Origin: Tridacna crocea | Taxonomy: Eukaryota > Mollusca > Bivalvia > Cardiida > Cardiidae | DNA length: 64,000 nucleotides | Direction of reading: 5' to 3' | NCBI GenBank assembly: GCA_943736015.1 | Contig: OX031061.1 | Location: 55,434,192-55,498,191, forward strand | In this document: positions 32,564 through 43,573 of the stretch, piece by piece | How the letters are laid out: each line of letters opens with the position of its first letter | Numbering within the stretch: the stretch's first letter is position 1 | Position numbers and translations under genes: made by a program | The notes under the pieces: generated by a model | Seen by the model: the letters and a program-made list of their open reading frames with translations, nothing else | Database searches by the model: none | Told to the model about the DNA's origin: nothing

Positions 32564-34527
32564 TTTAGCTCACCTGAGCACAACGTGCTCAAGGGGAGCT
32601 TTTAGGATCACCCGGTGTCCGTCGTCCGTCGTGCGTCGTCCGTCGTGCGTCGTCCGTCGTCCGTCGTCCGTCGTGCGTCGTCAACAATTCTTTAAACATC
32701 AACTCCTCCTAAACCGCTGGGCGGATTTGGACCAAACTTGGCAGGAATGTTCCTTGGGAGGTCCTCTTTTAAAATTGTTCACAGAATTTGATTCCATCAA
32801 AAACTCTGGTTGCCATGGCAACCAAATGGAATTTTTTAGCAAATTCTTTAAAAATCTTCTCCTCTGAAACCGCTGGTCGGATTTTGAAATAATTTCACAG
32901 ATATGTTCCTTGGGTGACCCTTTTAAAAAATTGTTCGTGAAATTTTGATTCGTCAAAAATTGTGGCTCTGGTGAATGGGGGCTTCTTGCACTATACAGAA
33001 ATGAAGGAATTCTTTAAAAATCTTCTCCTCTGAAACCGCTGGTCAGATTTTGAAATGATTTCAGAGATATGTTCCTTGGGTGACCCTTTTCAAAAATTGT
33101 TCGTGAAATTTTGATCCGTCAAAAAATGTGGCTCTGGTGACTGGGGGCTTCTTGCACTATACAGAAATGAAGGAATTCTTAAAAAATCTTCTTCTCTGAA
33201 ACCGCTGGTCAGATTTTGAAATAATTTCACAGAGTTGTTCCATGGGTGACCCTTTTAAAAAATTGTTCGCGAAATTTTGATTGGTCAAGAAACATGGCTC
33301 TGGTGAATGGGGGCTTCTTGCACTATACAGAAATGAAGAAATTCTTAAAAATTCTTCTTCTCTGAAACAGCTGGTTAGATTTTGAAATAATTTCACAGAC
33401 TTGTTCCTTGGGTGACCCTTTTCAAAAATTGTTCGTGAAATTTTGATCTGTCAAAAAACATGGCTCTGGTGAATGGGGGCTTCTTGCACTATACAGAAAT
33501 GAAGGAATTCTTAAAAAATCTTCTTCTCTGAAACCGCTGGTCAGATTTTGAAATAATTTCACAGAGTTGTTCCTTGGGTGACCCTTTTAAAAAATTGTTC
33601 GCGAAATTTTGATTGGTCAAGAAACATGGCTCTGGTGAATGGGGGCTTCTTGCACTATACAGAAATGAAGAAATTCTTAAAAATTCTTCTCTGAAACAGC
33701 TGGTTAAATTTTGAAATAATTTCACAGAGTTGTTCCATGGGTGACCCTTTTCAAAAAGTGTTCGCGAAATTTTGATTGGTCAAGAAACATGGCTCTGGTG
33801 AATGGGGGCTACTTGCACTATACAGAAATGAAGAAATTCTTGAAAATTCTTCTTCTCTGAAATGGCTGGACAGATTTTGAAAAAAATTTACAGAGATGTT
33901 CCTTGGGTGACCCTTTTCGAAAATTGTTCGCGAAATTTTGATTGGCCAAGAAACATGGCTCTAGTGAATGGGGGCTACTTGCACTATATGGAAATGAAGA
34001 AATTCTTGAAAATTCTTCTTCTCTGAAACCCGTGGTCAGATTTTAAAATAATCTGACAGAGATGTTCTCTGGGTGACCCTTTCCAAAAGCTGTACATATA
34101 ATTTTGATCCGTCAAGAAACATGGCTCTTGTGAATTGGGGCTACATGCACTTAACGGTCATGATGAAATTCTTTAATATTCTCTTTTCTCTGAAACCCAT
34201 GGTCAGATTTTGAAATAATTTCAGAGAGATGTTCCTTGGGTGACCCTTTTCAAAACTTGTTTGTAAATTTTGATCCATCAAGAAACATGGCTCTCGTGGA
34301 TGGGGGCTACTTGCTCTTATACAGAAATGAAGAATTCTTAAAAATTCTTCTTTTTGAAACTGATGGTCAGATTTCGAAATGACTTTTACAGGTGACCTTT
34401 TGAAAATTGCTTGGCAAAATTATGAATTTGGTTCCAATGTTTCAGTACCTCAAAAAAAAAAAAAAAGACTATGGTCATCTCAAAAATTCAGGTGAGCGAT
34501 CCAGGGCCATCTTGGCCCTCTTGTTTT
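32564..34527 (+). mobile_element. DINE/pearl-like non-autonomous element with 165-bp tandem core
   Basis: The left end has AGCTCACCTGAGCACAACG (subterminal inverted repeat, partner CAGGTGAGC at 34490), then a GTCGTCCGTCGTGCGTC microsatellite. About 11 tandem units of roughly 165 bp follow, each containing CTCTGAAACCGCTGGTCAG, GTTCCTTGGGTGACCCTTTT and TGGCTCTGGTGAATGGGGGC. The right end carries the hairpin AGGGCCATCTTGGCCCT (34503-34519) and then CTTGTTTT. Subterminal repeats, microsatellite, tandem core and a 3' hairpin are the layout of DINE-1/Helentron-derived elements and of pearl elements known in bivalves. No helicase or Rep protein is present. Confidence 0.75.
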
Positions 34528-34545
34528 CAATAACCTACTTAATCA

Positions 34546-34613
34546 TGAGATAGATTGTCCTTTGACCGTTGCACGGACTGCAAAGGTTGACCTGGGTCGA
34601 TACATTTCGCAGC
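34546..34613. mobile_element. decayed PalB core
   Basis: TGACCGTTGCACGGACTGCA, then AGGTTGACCTGGGTCGATAC, ending in TTTCGCAG, resembles one arm of the PalB hairpin. Confidence 0.45.
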
Positions 34614-34714
34614 ATTTTCTCCTTTTCCCACAATGTTTTTCTACCCTTCGTAAAACAAATTTTAAGTCAATTTTATTTTGGACAAACCTAAAATTTTGTC
34701 GTTTGGTAAAGAGC
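34612..34714. mobile_element. pbM2 half copy
   Basis: GCATTTTCTCCTTTTCCCAC to TTTGTCGTTTGGTAAAGAGC: one hairpin arm and one end only, with a small internal deletion. Confidence 0.65.
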
Positions 34715-35330
34715 GTCAAATAAAGATGGCTATACACAAATAAATAGATTTTAGATTTTGGGATGGCTGTTGTCTCTTCCATTGTGAATGCAACAGTTTA
34801 TTCCATTTATCTAGGGCTAACAGGTCAGAAAAATAATAGACTTGTGTGCTTCGCTGGCGCAGATTAAGCTTCGTAAAAAATCGAATTATCACAGATCTGA
34901 GATATCACCTTTCTTTCAATGTTTCTCTTAAAGATGTATTGTGAGCCTGCAGCACGTTCTATTCTTCATCGGTATATCAATTTTATCAAAATATCAGCGA
35001 AATGTCAGGTTTAGACTGTCCATTATTCGCGTAAAGCTTGCGAAGATAGGCACAGTAGCATCTGAACAGGTGCAAAAAATCGAAGAAGTTTCTTGTCTTT
35101 TTTCTAGATTTCATGGTGATTGTGCCTTTTTTCCTACAAGATTTTATTTTAAGTAACAGAGCAAAGACCTTACAGTTTAGCCTCGATTGGACGTCGACAT
35201 CTATCTGTAAATCGTTCAAAAGCTGGGGAAGGTCGTAGAGGAGCTGTACCGCTATAAGTGCAAAGGACGATCCCCATCAGTTCTTTGATAAATTTACAGA
35301 CGGTAATTAAATGTTTCGACAGAGCAGAAA
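34715..35330. other. no recognisable gene
   Basis: Two overlapping short frames at 34941-35219, one per strand, have no motif. Confidence 0.4.
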
Positions 35331-35435
35331 ACAGTGTAGAATAAGCATAAAATGCTGGTTACCAAATGCTGTTTTCAAAAGATGTCTTTCTGCGGGTTGT
35401 TAAAACTCGAGGTTGTGTTGTAATGAGTAACTCTA
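35331..35435. mobile_element. degraded pbM2 fragment
   Basis: GAATAAGCATAAAATGCTGG, then TTTTCAAAAGATGTCTTTCT and TTGTAATGAGTAAC. Confidence 0.5.
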
Positions 35436-35511
35436 GCACTCTTCCTACAAGATTTATTTTCTTATTTTCTGTACATAGATTTCAAAAAAGTCGCTTTTTC
35501 GGATAGTTTAT

Positions 35512-35572
35512 ATCAAGATCAGACCGCACAGAATTAGCAGCTTCATCTTAGATGTTTTCTGTCTTTTACTTA
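35512..35572. mobile_element. pbM1 fragment next to pbM2
   Basis: TATCAAGATCAGACCGCACA and GAATTAGCAGCTTCATCTTA: a collapsed hairpin adjoining the TTAA at 35570. Confidence 0.4.
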
Positions 35573-35819
35573 ACCCTTTACACAATGACAAAACTTTAGA
35601 CTGGTCCAATTTGAAAATTGAAAAAAAAAAAAAAAAAACTAGTAGATGACAAAATGAGTGTAACTCAAAAATTAAAACTTCTTTTCAGCAGGGTAAAAAA
35701 CATTGTTGGAAATCGAGAAAATGCTGGTTACCAGCATTTTTTTCCTTTTTCCAACAATATTTTCCAAAGACTTCTGCATCAGGGTCGTAAAAATCAAGAA
35801 TTGTTTGGTAAAGGGTTAA
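35570..35819. mobile_element. pbM2 MITE, complete
   Basis: TTAACCCTTTACACAATGAC to TTGTTTGGTAAAGGGTTAA with a 20-bp-class A-run insertion near 35620. Hairpin at about 35700-35764 with the variant TTGTTGGAAATC / TTTTCCAACAA. Confidence 0.8.
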
Positions 35820-36184
35820 AAAATAAGTAAGAGAAGGATGTACGGGTTAACATTACCCATATAAGTGCAAGGACGTTCCCCATCAATTCCTAGATATTAA
35901 TAGTAATTTTAGCACTATCCATACAAGATTTATTTGTCCGCATTGTGATCGCCAGCCATTGAACAAACAAATCATCGGATCTTATATGACCTTTTTGGCA
36001 GAAATGGCTACAAATAAAGCGCTGTACATAACATATAAATTTGGCTTGACATAGACAGTCTTGATTTATAGTACTATAAGATATTATGGAGAACAATAGA
36101 ATATACGAATATGGTTTCCTTTTTTTTATCCCGCTAAATTCCTATTGTACTTTCAACATGAGTTCCTATTTACTGGTTATTCTG
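35820..36184. other. no recognisable feature
   Basis: Nothing supported. Confidence 0.4.
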
Positions 36185-36187
36185 AAA

Positions 36188-36420
36188 CATCGAAACTCGG
36201 CTGGGTAGCTCAGAGGTTAGCGTACCTGACTTGTGACCTGGTGGTAGTAGGTTCGATACCCGATTGACACAAACTTGTTTCTTTCCTTGATTTGTTGCCT
36301 CTCGCCTCTGATGCATGTGAGAAAAGTTCTTGGTGACTTGGAAAGAAAATTGTGTCAGTATTGGTGTAAGAAAGACAGGGAGCACATGCATAGATGCACT
36401 CGCTGACGTGGTATGACCTA
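36188..36420 (+). mobile_element. tRNA-derived SINE
   Basis: Polymerase III promoter boxes are visible: A-box-like TGGGTAGCTCAGAGGTTAGC near 36202 and B-box-like AGTAGGTTCGATACCC near 36247, spaced as in a tRNA. The anticodon stem and acceptor ends do not pair, so this is a SINE head and not a tRNA gene. A body of about 150 bp follows (GAAAAGTTCTTGGTGACTTG). Confidence 0.65.
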
Positions 36421-36469
36421 AGCTTTTAAAACGTTGTTAAATCTTTATCACACAATTCCGACTTTTAAT

Positions 36470-36614
36470 ATCCCTGTGAAAGCAGCCTTGTGAAAACATT
36501 GTGGGAAAAGGAGAAAATGCTGTTAACCAGTATTTTCTCCTTTTCCCACAATGTTTTCAAAAGGTTTGTTTCTCTGGGTCGTTAAAAGTTGGGATTGTGT
36601 GGTAAAGAGTGAAT
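36470..36614. mobile_element. pbM2 right half with full hairpin
   Basis: GAAAACATTGTGGGAAAAGG.. hairpin to GGATTGTGTGGTAAAGAGTG. The left quarter is missing. Confidence 0.7.
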
Positions 36615-37192
36615 CACTCAGCCTTGGACGAGCTATGCTATACTGTCATAACTATAAACTGTCACGTGTATGCTATTTATATACTCAGTACTTTCAGCAC
36701 TTTGATAGTGTGGCTAGTTGAAGGAGATAAAACATGCACGTGAAAGGCGTGAATCAACGGTAACAATTGTGGGTGCAATGTTTGAGTGTACATGGACATG
36801 TAAAAGGTTTTGTGTGGAGTGTCTGAGAGGATAAAATATTTGAGAAAATTCTTTGTGTAAGTAATTGTACTTGTGCATTCTGTTAAAGAGGCTATAATAC
36901 TCATTTTAAGTCAGTTTTAACTCATTTTGTTTTTATTTTATCAAAATATAGTCATTCTTATATATCTATGCCAAATATCGCGCCTGACGATTGCAAGGTT
37001 GCTTAGATTACGCCTGATAGAAAATGCATTTCGCGGACTTGCGGCCTTCAACGTAAACAGGCTGGTCGTTTCCGGATTTTGAATCGAAGATTTTCGATAT
37101 CCGTTATACACTCGGGTAGATTCGTATGATGATCATGCATACTGTAACGTAACTATATTTGACCTTGGCCTTGATGCGGTAAATAAAGGAAA
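36615..37192. other. no recognisable feature
   Basis: GATAGAAAATGCATTTCGCG at about 37015 resembles 17858-17880 but is too short to name a family. Confidence 0.4.
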
Positions 37193-37260
37193 ATGGATGC
37201 TTCTCTGTTGCAGCCTCTATTTTTAGACGGAGATCGAGGCCTATATGTAAGTTACACCGT
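37193..37260 (+). other. splice-signal-like cluster
   Basis: CTTCTCTGTTGCAG ends at 37213 and TATATGTAAGTTAC lies at about 37242-37255. This is an acceptor followed about 33 bp later by a donor, within a frame MDASLLQPLFLDGDRGLYVS. It could be a micro-exon or a first exon. Nothing around it supports a gene. Confidence 0.15.
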
Positions 37261-38444
37261 ATCCGACCCTAGGCGGAAACCAACGATAAATTTCCGTGAG
37301 TCACCGCCATTGTTTACAGCTTCGATCGTCAGCCAGTTTTCTTCTGGCCAATTTTCGGTTTTTCACACAAACCCCCGTGTTTCTTTTTTCATTTACACGA
37401 TATATGTCAGTAATTTATCCTTGTGTACACAAAGGACAGATTTCTGTACCATTCTGTTTTTCTTTTTGAAATTTAACAGCGTTTCTGCTCACCGGCTGTA
37501 GACAGGCATCTTTAATTTTTACATGTCGGTTTATTGGGAGTAATTTGTAAAGCCAACAAGTTTTTATTTTTGTTCTATATAACAATATGTTATACATTTT
37601 GTACAAAGTGGAGGGAGTGTAAACGTTTTTGAAAACATTAAAACTCATAACCTTTTCCCACATAAATTGGTTTAGTCAATGTTTTCATTAATTGAGAAGC
37701 GATACTGAGTGTTTATATTATGTTTTCAGGTGGTCATTGATGCTTTCTACATTTTCTGACTCCTAACAATCCACCATTAAATGAAAAATCAAATTCACGT
37801 CAAATTTCTTGATAAAGGCTAAAGCCGAAATATTACAGTAAACAATTTTAAATTGTGCAAACTGGATATATTTTGCCGTTTAATATAGTGCGACTACATA
37901 TAAACCGTCTTATTTAACTTTAACCCCAAAATAAAAGAAGTTTCAATCAGAAATTCAGAGTAAGAATAATTTTTGAATGTTTTGCACTTAAAAATAAAAA
38001 AAGAAAGAAATCATGTGAAAAACGGAACAACTGTTGGAAAAATAAATAAATTGCTTTGATTAAAAATAGCTCTCAGTTGTAAACATATATGGATTAATAT
38101 TATCAAAGAATTTGGTAAACAATCTGTTTTGCTCTACACAAAGTTATAATTCTAATTTGGTCTAGGCAGATTGCGGATCTGCCTAGATTCCAATCTAGCC
38201 TACGACATTAACATTATCATAGTACCCGTATTGGCCAGCGTCTTAATGACAACTCTGGAGCCAGCGTAAATCAAAAACTGATAAAGGATTTCCGTTGCTT
38301 TAAAACATGGCCGCTGCGAAACCTTGTAGTAATTATGATATGCAGATATACAAGAGGTAAGGTGCAAAAGTAATTTAAGACAGACAAACTGTGTACCTAT
38401 GAGCCGCAGTAGATTAGATGTAAAGCAAGAGATTTGTACAATAT
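37261..38444. other. no gene; one short hairpin
   Basis: AT-rich. A 27-bp hairpin with 11-bp arms, TCTAGGCAGAT / ATCTGCCTAGA, lies at 38161-38187. Confidence 0.45.
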
Positions 38445-39024
38445 GGAGTTGAGCATCTTAGCGAGCCAAGGTTACGATCACTACGTGGATCTTACCTTGG
38501 CGGATCGAGCTCGATTTCGAGATTACCGCAATACGCCCCTATTGGATGCTGCTTATTATCTCCCTTTACATCATATTTCTTATAGCCAATGAAATATTGT
38601 TTGACAAACCGCTTACGAATACAATAATTCAACATGAAACAACAACCACAAACGTACTCCATGGTTAGATGCTGGGATATAGCCTAAAACCTCTGATAAT
38701 TGATTGGTTACACCGAACTTTTCTGTAAATATTGTACGTCTATGTTTTTTTTCAACAAATTTACAAATCATTGAGATCCTGCACACATCCATGGAGGTAT
38801 TCATGTTTACCTTCTATTTTTATCCGAAAGGTTGTGACCTTGTTGTATTTTTATCAAAGATGAAATGCTACTAGCGATTTGGTTCGTGCAGTTAGAGCAA
38901 GCTGCAACCAATGAAAATGCGCATCGGGGGAATGTCGAAATCAAGCTCGATCTGCCAAGGGTAGAGTAGCAAATTCTTGGTAAAGAATGGACCGTCACCC
39001 TTGGCTTGCGAAGATGGGAGTTGA
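38445..39024 (-). mobile_element. ZF-TIR element, copy 2, with 8-bp target duplication
   Basis: GGAGTTGA is duplicated at 38445-38452 and 39017-39024. The element, 38453-39016 (564 bp), starts GCATCTTAGCGAGCCAAGG and ends GGCTTGCGAAGATG, inverted relative to each other over about 80 bp. It is in opposite orientation to copy 1 and nearly the same length. Confidence 0.85.
38483..38804 (-). pseudogene. zinc-finger (ZAD-like) exon inside ZF-TIR copy 2
   Basis: From ATG at 38802-38804 (minus strand) it reads MNTSMDVCRISMICKFVEKK, then HRRTIFTEKFGVTNQLSEVL and GYIPASNHG. After a one-base shift it continues EYVCGCCFMLNYCIRKRF, KKYDVKG and finally GNLEIELDPP, ending at CCAAG|GTAAGATCC in the terminal repeat. 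Cysteine pairs match copy 1 and the damage is different, so the ancestral element probably had one intact frame. ZAD-like assignment is by pattern only. Confidence 0.45.
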
Positions 39025-40459
39025 GATAAGTTCGTCGATTCATCCCTCTTTCACTTCTGGACAATATTTCGGCTATTTGTAAGAAAACAGGTTCCACTTT
39101 GGGTTAAAAGAAACCTGATCTTATGAAAAAATCATGATGGATGCGTAGAGAGGTGATCTGGTTGCTGTGTAATTACTTAAATACGTTAAAACTCTTGACA
39201 AACTAACGCCTCCACGTTTCTTCGGAGCATAGAAAAGGTATCGTCGTTTTCTACCACGCCAGAGTGCCATAAACAAGAATACAAAGGATGGTCACCATGA
39301 CACCCTATAATTTTTTGTCAAAAATCGCATAGATATGAATATGACATTCGATTGCACGATTGTGTGGGCGATATTTTTCAGCTCATAACCTTTTACCTAG
39401 TACTCTATAGTATTCATCCTGAGGCAGTTTGGTTAATAAAAAATACCCAGATATTTCTTCAAAATTATCATCATCTTCAGTTTCCTTCTTTTCGCCTGAA
39501 TTTGATGGGTCGAGGGGAATTTGTCTTTCTAGTTCTGATTCATTTAAGGAATAAAGAGAATTTTATTTTTTTCATGGAGGTATGAAAAAAAACCAAATCA
39601 CAACTTTTCTCTACTATGATATTTCAATATTACTAAAGTAAACAATTATAAACGATTGTTATATATATGTATGATGTTTTGCATTGTATACCGTTATTAT
39701 GTAGAGAGTGGAAATAAAAAAAAATTCTCGTTAAAAATAAACAAAAAAACGAATCATCAATAATTAAGAACCATAAAAAAAAAAGGATGGTATTCACTTA
39801 AAAGGATATGTAGCATCTTAATTGTATTTTTAGATTTCATGCCAGAGAAAAAAAAAAATGGCAGGTGACTGGCACGTGACTAATGACACTTAAATTCCAT
39901 AACGTAACAAACATGTAATTATTTTCCATAACGCTTTATGGACGCTTTTTTAAAGCTTCGTATCTGTATTTCCGGTATGTAAATGAGCAAGTTGCTCATC
40001 TGAAAGTAAACCGGGTTTCCCGTCGGTGTCGACCTGGACCGTAGTAAATCTCTAATTTCTCTTGTTGTCGGATGGTTTTCGACTACTGGGGTTTTATTAA
40101 TGTTTTATGGGTTTTATGAAATTAAAAAGCTTTGGGAGTATAGGGATGATTTTCCTTATTTTTGTAAAGTTTTCGTCCCAAAATCTGAAAGGTCACCTTT
40201 AAGGTTTGTCGGTTGATTCGGACGAAGGATTAAACGTATATGGGTCACATTTATGCTGACCACGGACTCTCTAATGGTCATTTCACGAGAGAGAGGTTTG
40301 ACCCAGCGTGAGAAAGATAGAAAACAACTTGATCTAATGGCTACTTGCAATAAAACAGATTCGTATACTAAAAGCTTTGAAATAGATCGGACCTATCAGC
40401 ATTTCTTCTCTTGCCTATATCACATACAATGGTAATTTTATAGACATCATACTGTTGTT
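39025..40459. other. no recognisable gene
   Basis: AT-rich, with A-runs near 39715-39860. Frames at 39352-39585 and 40253-40435 have no motif. Confidence 0.4.
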
Positions 40460-40688
40460 TTAACCCTTTACTCCATAGATACTCATTTCTACGCATTGCT
40501 TGTAGGAGCCTTTGGAAAACATTGTGGCAAAAGGTGAAATTGCTCGTGACGAGCAATTTCACCTTTTGTCACATTGTTTTCTATGCTATCAAAAGGTCTC
40601 CTATACACATAAAAAAGGGCTTCATCCTTGCTGTTATTTAGGGTCAGTTAGAGATACCATAGAAATGCCTTATGGGGTAAAGGGTTAA
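40460..40688. mobile_element. pbM2b MITE, copy 1
   Basis: 229 bp between TTAA sites. One end is CCCTTTACTCCATAGATAC, the other TGCCTTATGGGGTAAAGGG. Hairpin GGTGAAATTGCTCGtgaCGAGCAATTTCACC (15-bp clean inner arms, extended by CAAAA / TTTTG). Same length as 56104-56332, which is in the opposite orientation. Confidence 0.85.
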
Positions 40689-40723
40689 ATGATAAAACAT
40701 CCTTGAAATTATTGATTGTTTAA

Positions 40724-40786
40724 CCATTGGGTTGCTTAGCGCGACTCACTGACCTTTTGTGGACAGCGTAGGTAAAGATCAGAAAA
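40724..40786 (+). mobile_element. pbM1 left end, truncated
   Basis: TTAACCATTGGGTTGCTTAG, then CTTTTGTGGACAGCGTAGG and TAAAGATCAGA, then an abrupt change to the transposase fragment. Confidence 0.6.
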
Positions 40787-41036
40787 TTTATGACGTCGTT
40801 TGGAATGATACCGTCATAAGGTATGTCAATAGACAGAACGTTTGTACGTCTTACCTTGACAAGCATGTTTTCCGATCACATATCCCATCGCACCTTAATG
40901 GGATTTGTTTGATCGAAGGTACTAACAATATAAATGACTTGGCTAGAGCTTTAGCTCGTGAATGGAAAGCTATTCCTGATGACGTTATCAGTCTTTACCT
41001 CAGGCCCATTGGTAAAGAAGGTTTGCCTTGATTTGC
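40785..41036 (+). pseudogene. Tc1/mariner-type transposase C-terminal fragment
   Basis: The frame contains LARALAREWKAIPDDVI followed by ISLYLRPIGKE, which matches the C-terminal helix of IS630/Tc1/mariner transposases (consensus-like eL..al.eeW..IP...I..l..SM). Just upstream a second frame reads PIAP*WDLFDRR, the degraded counterpart of the PIEHLWD.L.RR block, so there is a stop and a frameshift near 40895-40925. The DDE/D catalytic residues are not visible. The apparent N-terminus from 40759 comes from the adjoining pbM1 fragment. A dead copy. Confidence 0.6.
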
Positions 41037-41184
41037 AGGAGAGGAGGTCATAAAAAGATGCTGATTAACCTCAATTGAAAAACATTCTTATATTGGACCT
41101 GAATTCAGCTCTGTAAAACAATACAGCACGAGCGTTGTAAATACGAAGTCATTCTGTGGTCAGTCTCTGGTGGCTTTTCCATGT

Positions 41185-41460
41185 ATTATATGGCCTTCAG
41201 TACGCGAAAAAGGAACACTCCGACATTTGCGAAAAGTGTCGTCTCGGATTAGCCTGCGCGATCCGCACAGGCTGATCCCAACGGCACTTTCCGTTTATAT
41301 GTAATTTTCTGTTGTGTGCAAGTCTACTTCAGCACAAAATCTATTATAGCTGTAAAGTGCCGTCTCGGATTAGCCTGCGCGAACTGCGCAGGCTGATCCG
41401 TGACGACACTTTACGCAAATTTCCGTATGACCCTTTTTCGCATTTTGCTATCATATAAAT
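41185..41460. mobile_element. PalA MITE, complete copy
   Basis: Ends TATTATATGGCCTTCAGTAC and GCATTTTGCTATCATATAAA. Left hairpin at about 41236-41292 with one arm changed (GATCCCAACGGCACTTT). Right hairpin, 41355-41415, with GGATTAGCCTGCGCgaactGC.. arms. Confidence 0.8.
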
Positions 41461-41810
41461 GAAAGTCACTTGATGAAAACAAATCGTCCGAAAAACGATC
41501 AAGGAGAACGGAAACACTCGGGAATTTACAGATATTTACTCCTTTTGGTGAAAAATGACTATAGTCAAAGTATTTAAATAGTAAAAGGGTGCAGGTTTTA
41601 TTGTTGTGCTTGCTGCCTAAGCTTTTATCAAAATTTTGATTTTGACCTTTAAAAGCTTTCGGGTTTATGTCCGAAGCAAACAACTGCTATGATTTTAGAA
41701 ATTTGGTCAACTGCAAGGTGAGGAAAGTTATTATGCAAGTGGTATTGTGTTATGACAAGTTTCTTGTAAATCATAACAAATTGGTTACCTTATGACATCG
41801 CAATAGCTAT
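41461..41810. other. no recognisable feature
   Basis: Nothing supported. Confidence 0.4.
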
Positions 41811-42345
41811 TTATCACATAACTCTCCTTGTTTTTTATGTGATACAGCCATTACAAATTTTCTTGTCTCCCACATGTGTGAGATAAGAAAATAGTGCTGT
41901 TCTTGGTCAACACTGTAATTATACGCTTCATTTCTAAAACATTGCTGACCTAGGTTTCTGAAGGGAATTAGCGGTCAAAGTTATTGTTATGATAAAGTTG
42001 TTAATTTAATCACTGTTAGATTCAAACAAAAATCAATATTATGCAAGTTTCTTCGGAACTATTTTCGTTCGTAATGTACCTGTCAAAGTAAGTGCACAGG
42101 CTTCATGTAAATTTCACTACACATAATACATGTATGCCTCTGGTTTAACACATTTTGGACTATAATTCTAGTTAATCAGTAATGTGATAAAAAAATCTGA
42201 CACTTGTTGGTTTTTGAGGTAAAAATTTATTTAACTCGTGCACAAAAAAAATTTTATTAAGCTTGCCAAAGGCTCGCTTAATAACATTTTTGTGGACTCG
42301 TTGAATAAATTTTCTCAAAAACCAACTCATGTCATATCCTACATT
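41811..42345 (+). mobile_element. R12 repeat copy 3
   Basis: Same order as copy 1, with the terminal palindrome best preserved here: TTGGTTTTTGAGGTAAAAAT / TTTTCTCAAAAACCAA and TTTTATTAAGCTTGCC / GGCTCGCTTAATAA, about 42205-42330. An inner hairpin TTTTCTTGTCTC / GAGATAAGAAAA lies at about 41858-41892. Confidence 0.8.
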
Positions 42346-42687
42346 TCTTTTTCAGAAATAAGAAGTCAACTGCAGTTTAGAGCCAGGAACAGACAGGGGA
42401 AATGAAAAATGTCAAGTGCTGCGACAAGAAAGACGTTGCTACAAAACATGCCGGAAAATGGATAATCACAAATCTCTTTATATGACATTGTCAGTCAAAG
42501 TGGAACTCTCTAGTTTTACTGATATTTGTTTTCGTTTATACGGAAAGTAGTTTCATTGCAACGTGGAATTTAACGTAAATTTCTCGTGTCGTTTATTCGT
42601 TTTGGTTAGCATTTGTAAACAGTATGATCGGGTCCCAGGTCTTTTAGATTTGCAGTGATACTCAAAAATCTCTGACTAGTGCATCTT
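42346..42687. other. no recognisable feature
   Basis: Nothing supported. Confidence 0.4.
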
Positions 42688-42932
42688 TTAACCCTTTACC
42701 AGACGACACTGAAATTTTAGCCCTTTTCAAATTGAAAGCATTTGCAGACGACAATTTCGGTATGGCTCAAGTGGAGCATCTGTTTATTGATAGGATAGAA
42801 AAGATTGCGGAAAAAGGAGAAAATGCTGGTTACTAGCATAACCGGTATTTTCTCTTTTTCCACAATGTTTTCAAAAGGCTTGTTTCCATGGGTCGTCACT
42901 GAAAGTCGTCATTGTGTGGTAAAGGGTTTTAA
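42688..42932. mobile_element. pbM2 MITE, complete
   Basis: TTAACCCTTTACCAGACGAC to TGTGTGGTAAAGGGTTTTAA. The hairpin loop is enlarged (GCTGGTTACTAGCATAACCG). Confidence 0.8.
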
Positions 42933-43154
42933 AGAAGAAACCATGAACGCCATACAAGTATAGTTTTATTTCCACTCTTTGTCGCTTCCGGTACGGTACG
43001 GGAACTCAAAAATTGTATGCACGTTATAAACACTGAACAAGCTTGTCTGTATCCCCTTGTTCTCATGTATTCATGTTGAATACTCTGTCTAAACCATTAC
43101 TTTTCTCGTTAATAATCAAATATTACTGCGGTAAAGCAAATTTTAAACATATAC

Positions 43155-43346
43155 TTAACCGCTAGACTGCTATTAGTTGAGGAAATGAGGCGCTTTGCAG
43201 ACTGTGTGGGCTTAATATGCCGTCTGATCCAAGATCTGCACTGTTCCATTCGGCAAAAATTTTACTGTGAAAAGAATTTAAAACTCGCGAAATCATTTAT
43301 GTTTTCACTAGCTGGAAATTAGGACTTTCTATATAGAGTGGTTTAA
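43155..43346. mobile_element. pbM1 MITE, diverged, joined to pbM2
   Basis: TTAACCGCTAGACTGC at the left. Hairpin words CAGACTGTGTGGG and GTCTGATCCAAGATCTGCAC. Ends at the TTAA 43343-43346, which is also the start of the next pbM2. Confidence 0.6.
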
Positions 43347-43573
43347 TCCATTACCACACAGTCCCTACTTTAGACGATCCTGAGAAAGAAGCCTTTAGAA
43401 AACATTGAGGGAAAAGGAGAAAATGCTGGTCATCAGCATTTTCTCCTTTTCCCACAAATATTTTCTACCCTTTAAATAACAATTTTCAAATTTTCAGTTG
43501 CTTTTAATTTTGTCATCTGCAAATGTTTTCGATTTGGACAAACCTAAAATGTTGTCGTTTGGTATTGAGTTAA
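43343..43573. mobile_element. pbM2 MITE, complete
   Basis: TTAATCCATTACCACACAGT to GTCGTTTGGTATTGAGTTAA. Clean hairpin at about 43397-43463 around GCTGGtcatCAGC. Confidence 0.85.

Noticed and set aside
33157..33725. Two nearly identical minus-strand frames of 78-79 residues
   Set aside because: They are successive units of the 165-bp tandem core of the DINE-like element.
36188..36275. Functional tRNA gene
   Set aside because: A and B boxes are present but the anticodon and acceptor stems do not pair and a SINE body follows.
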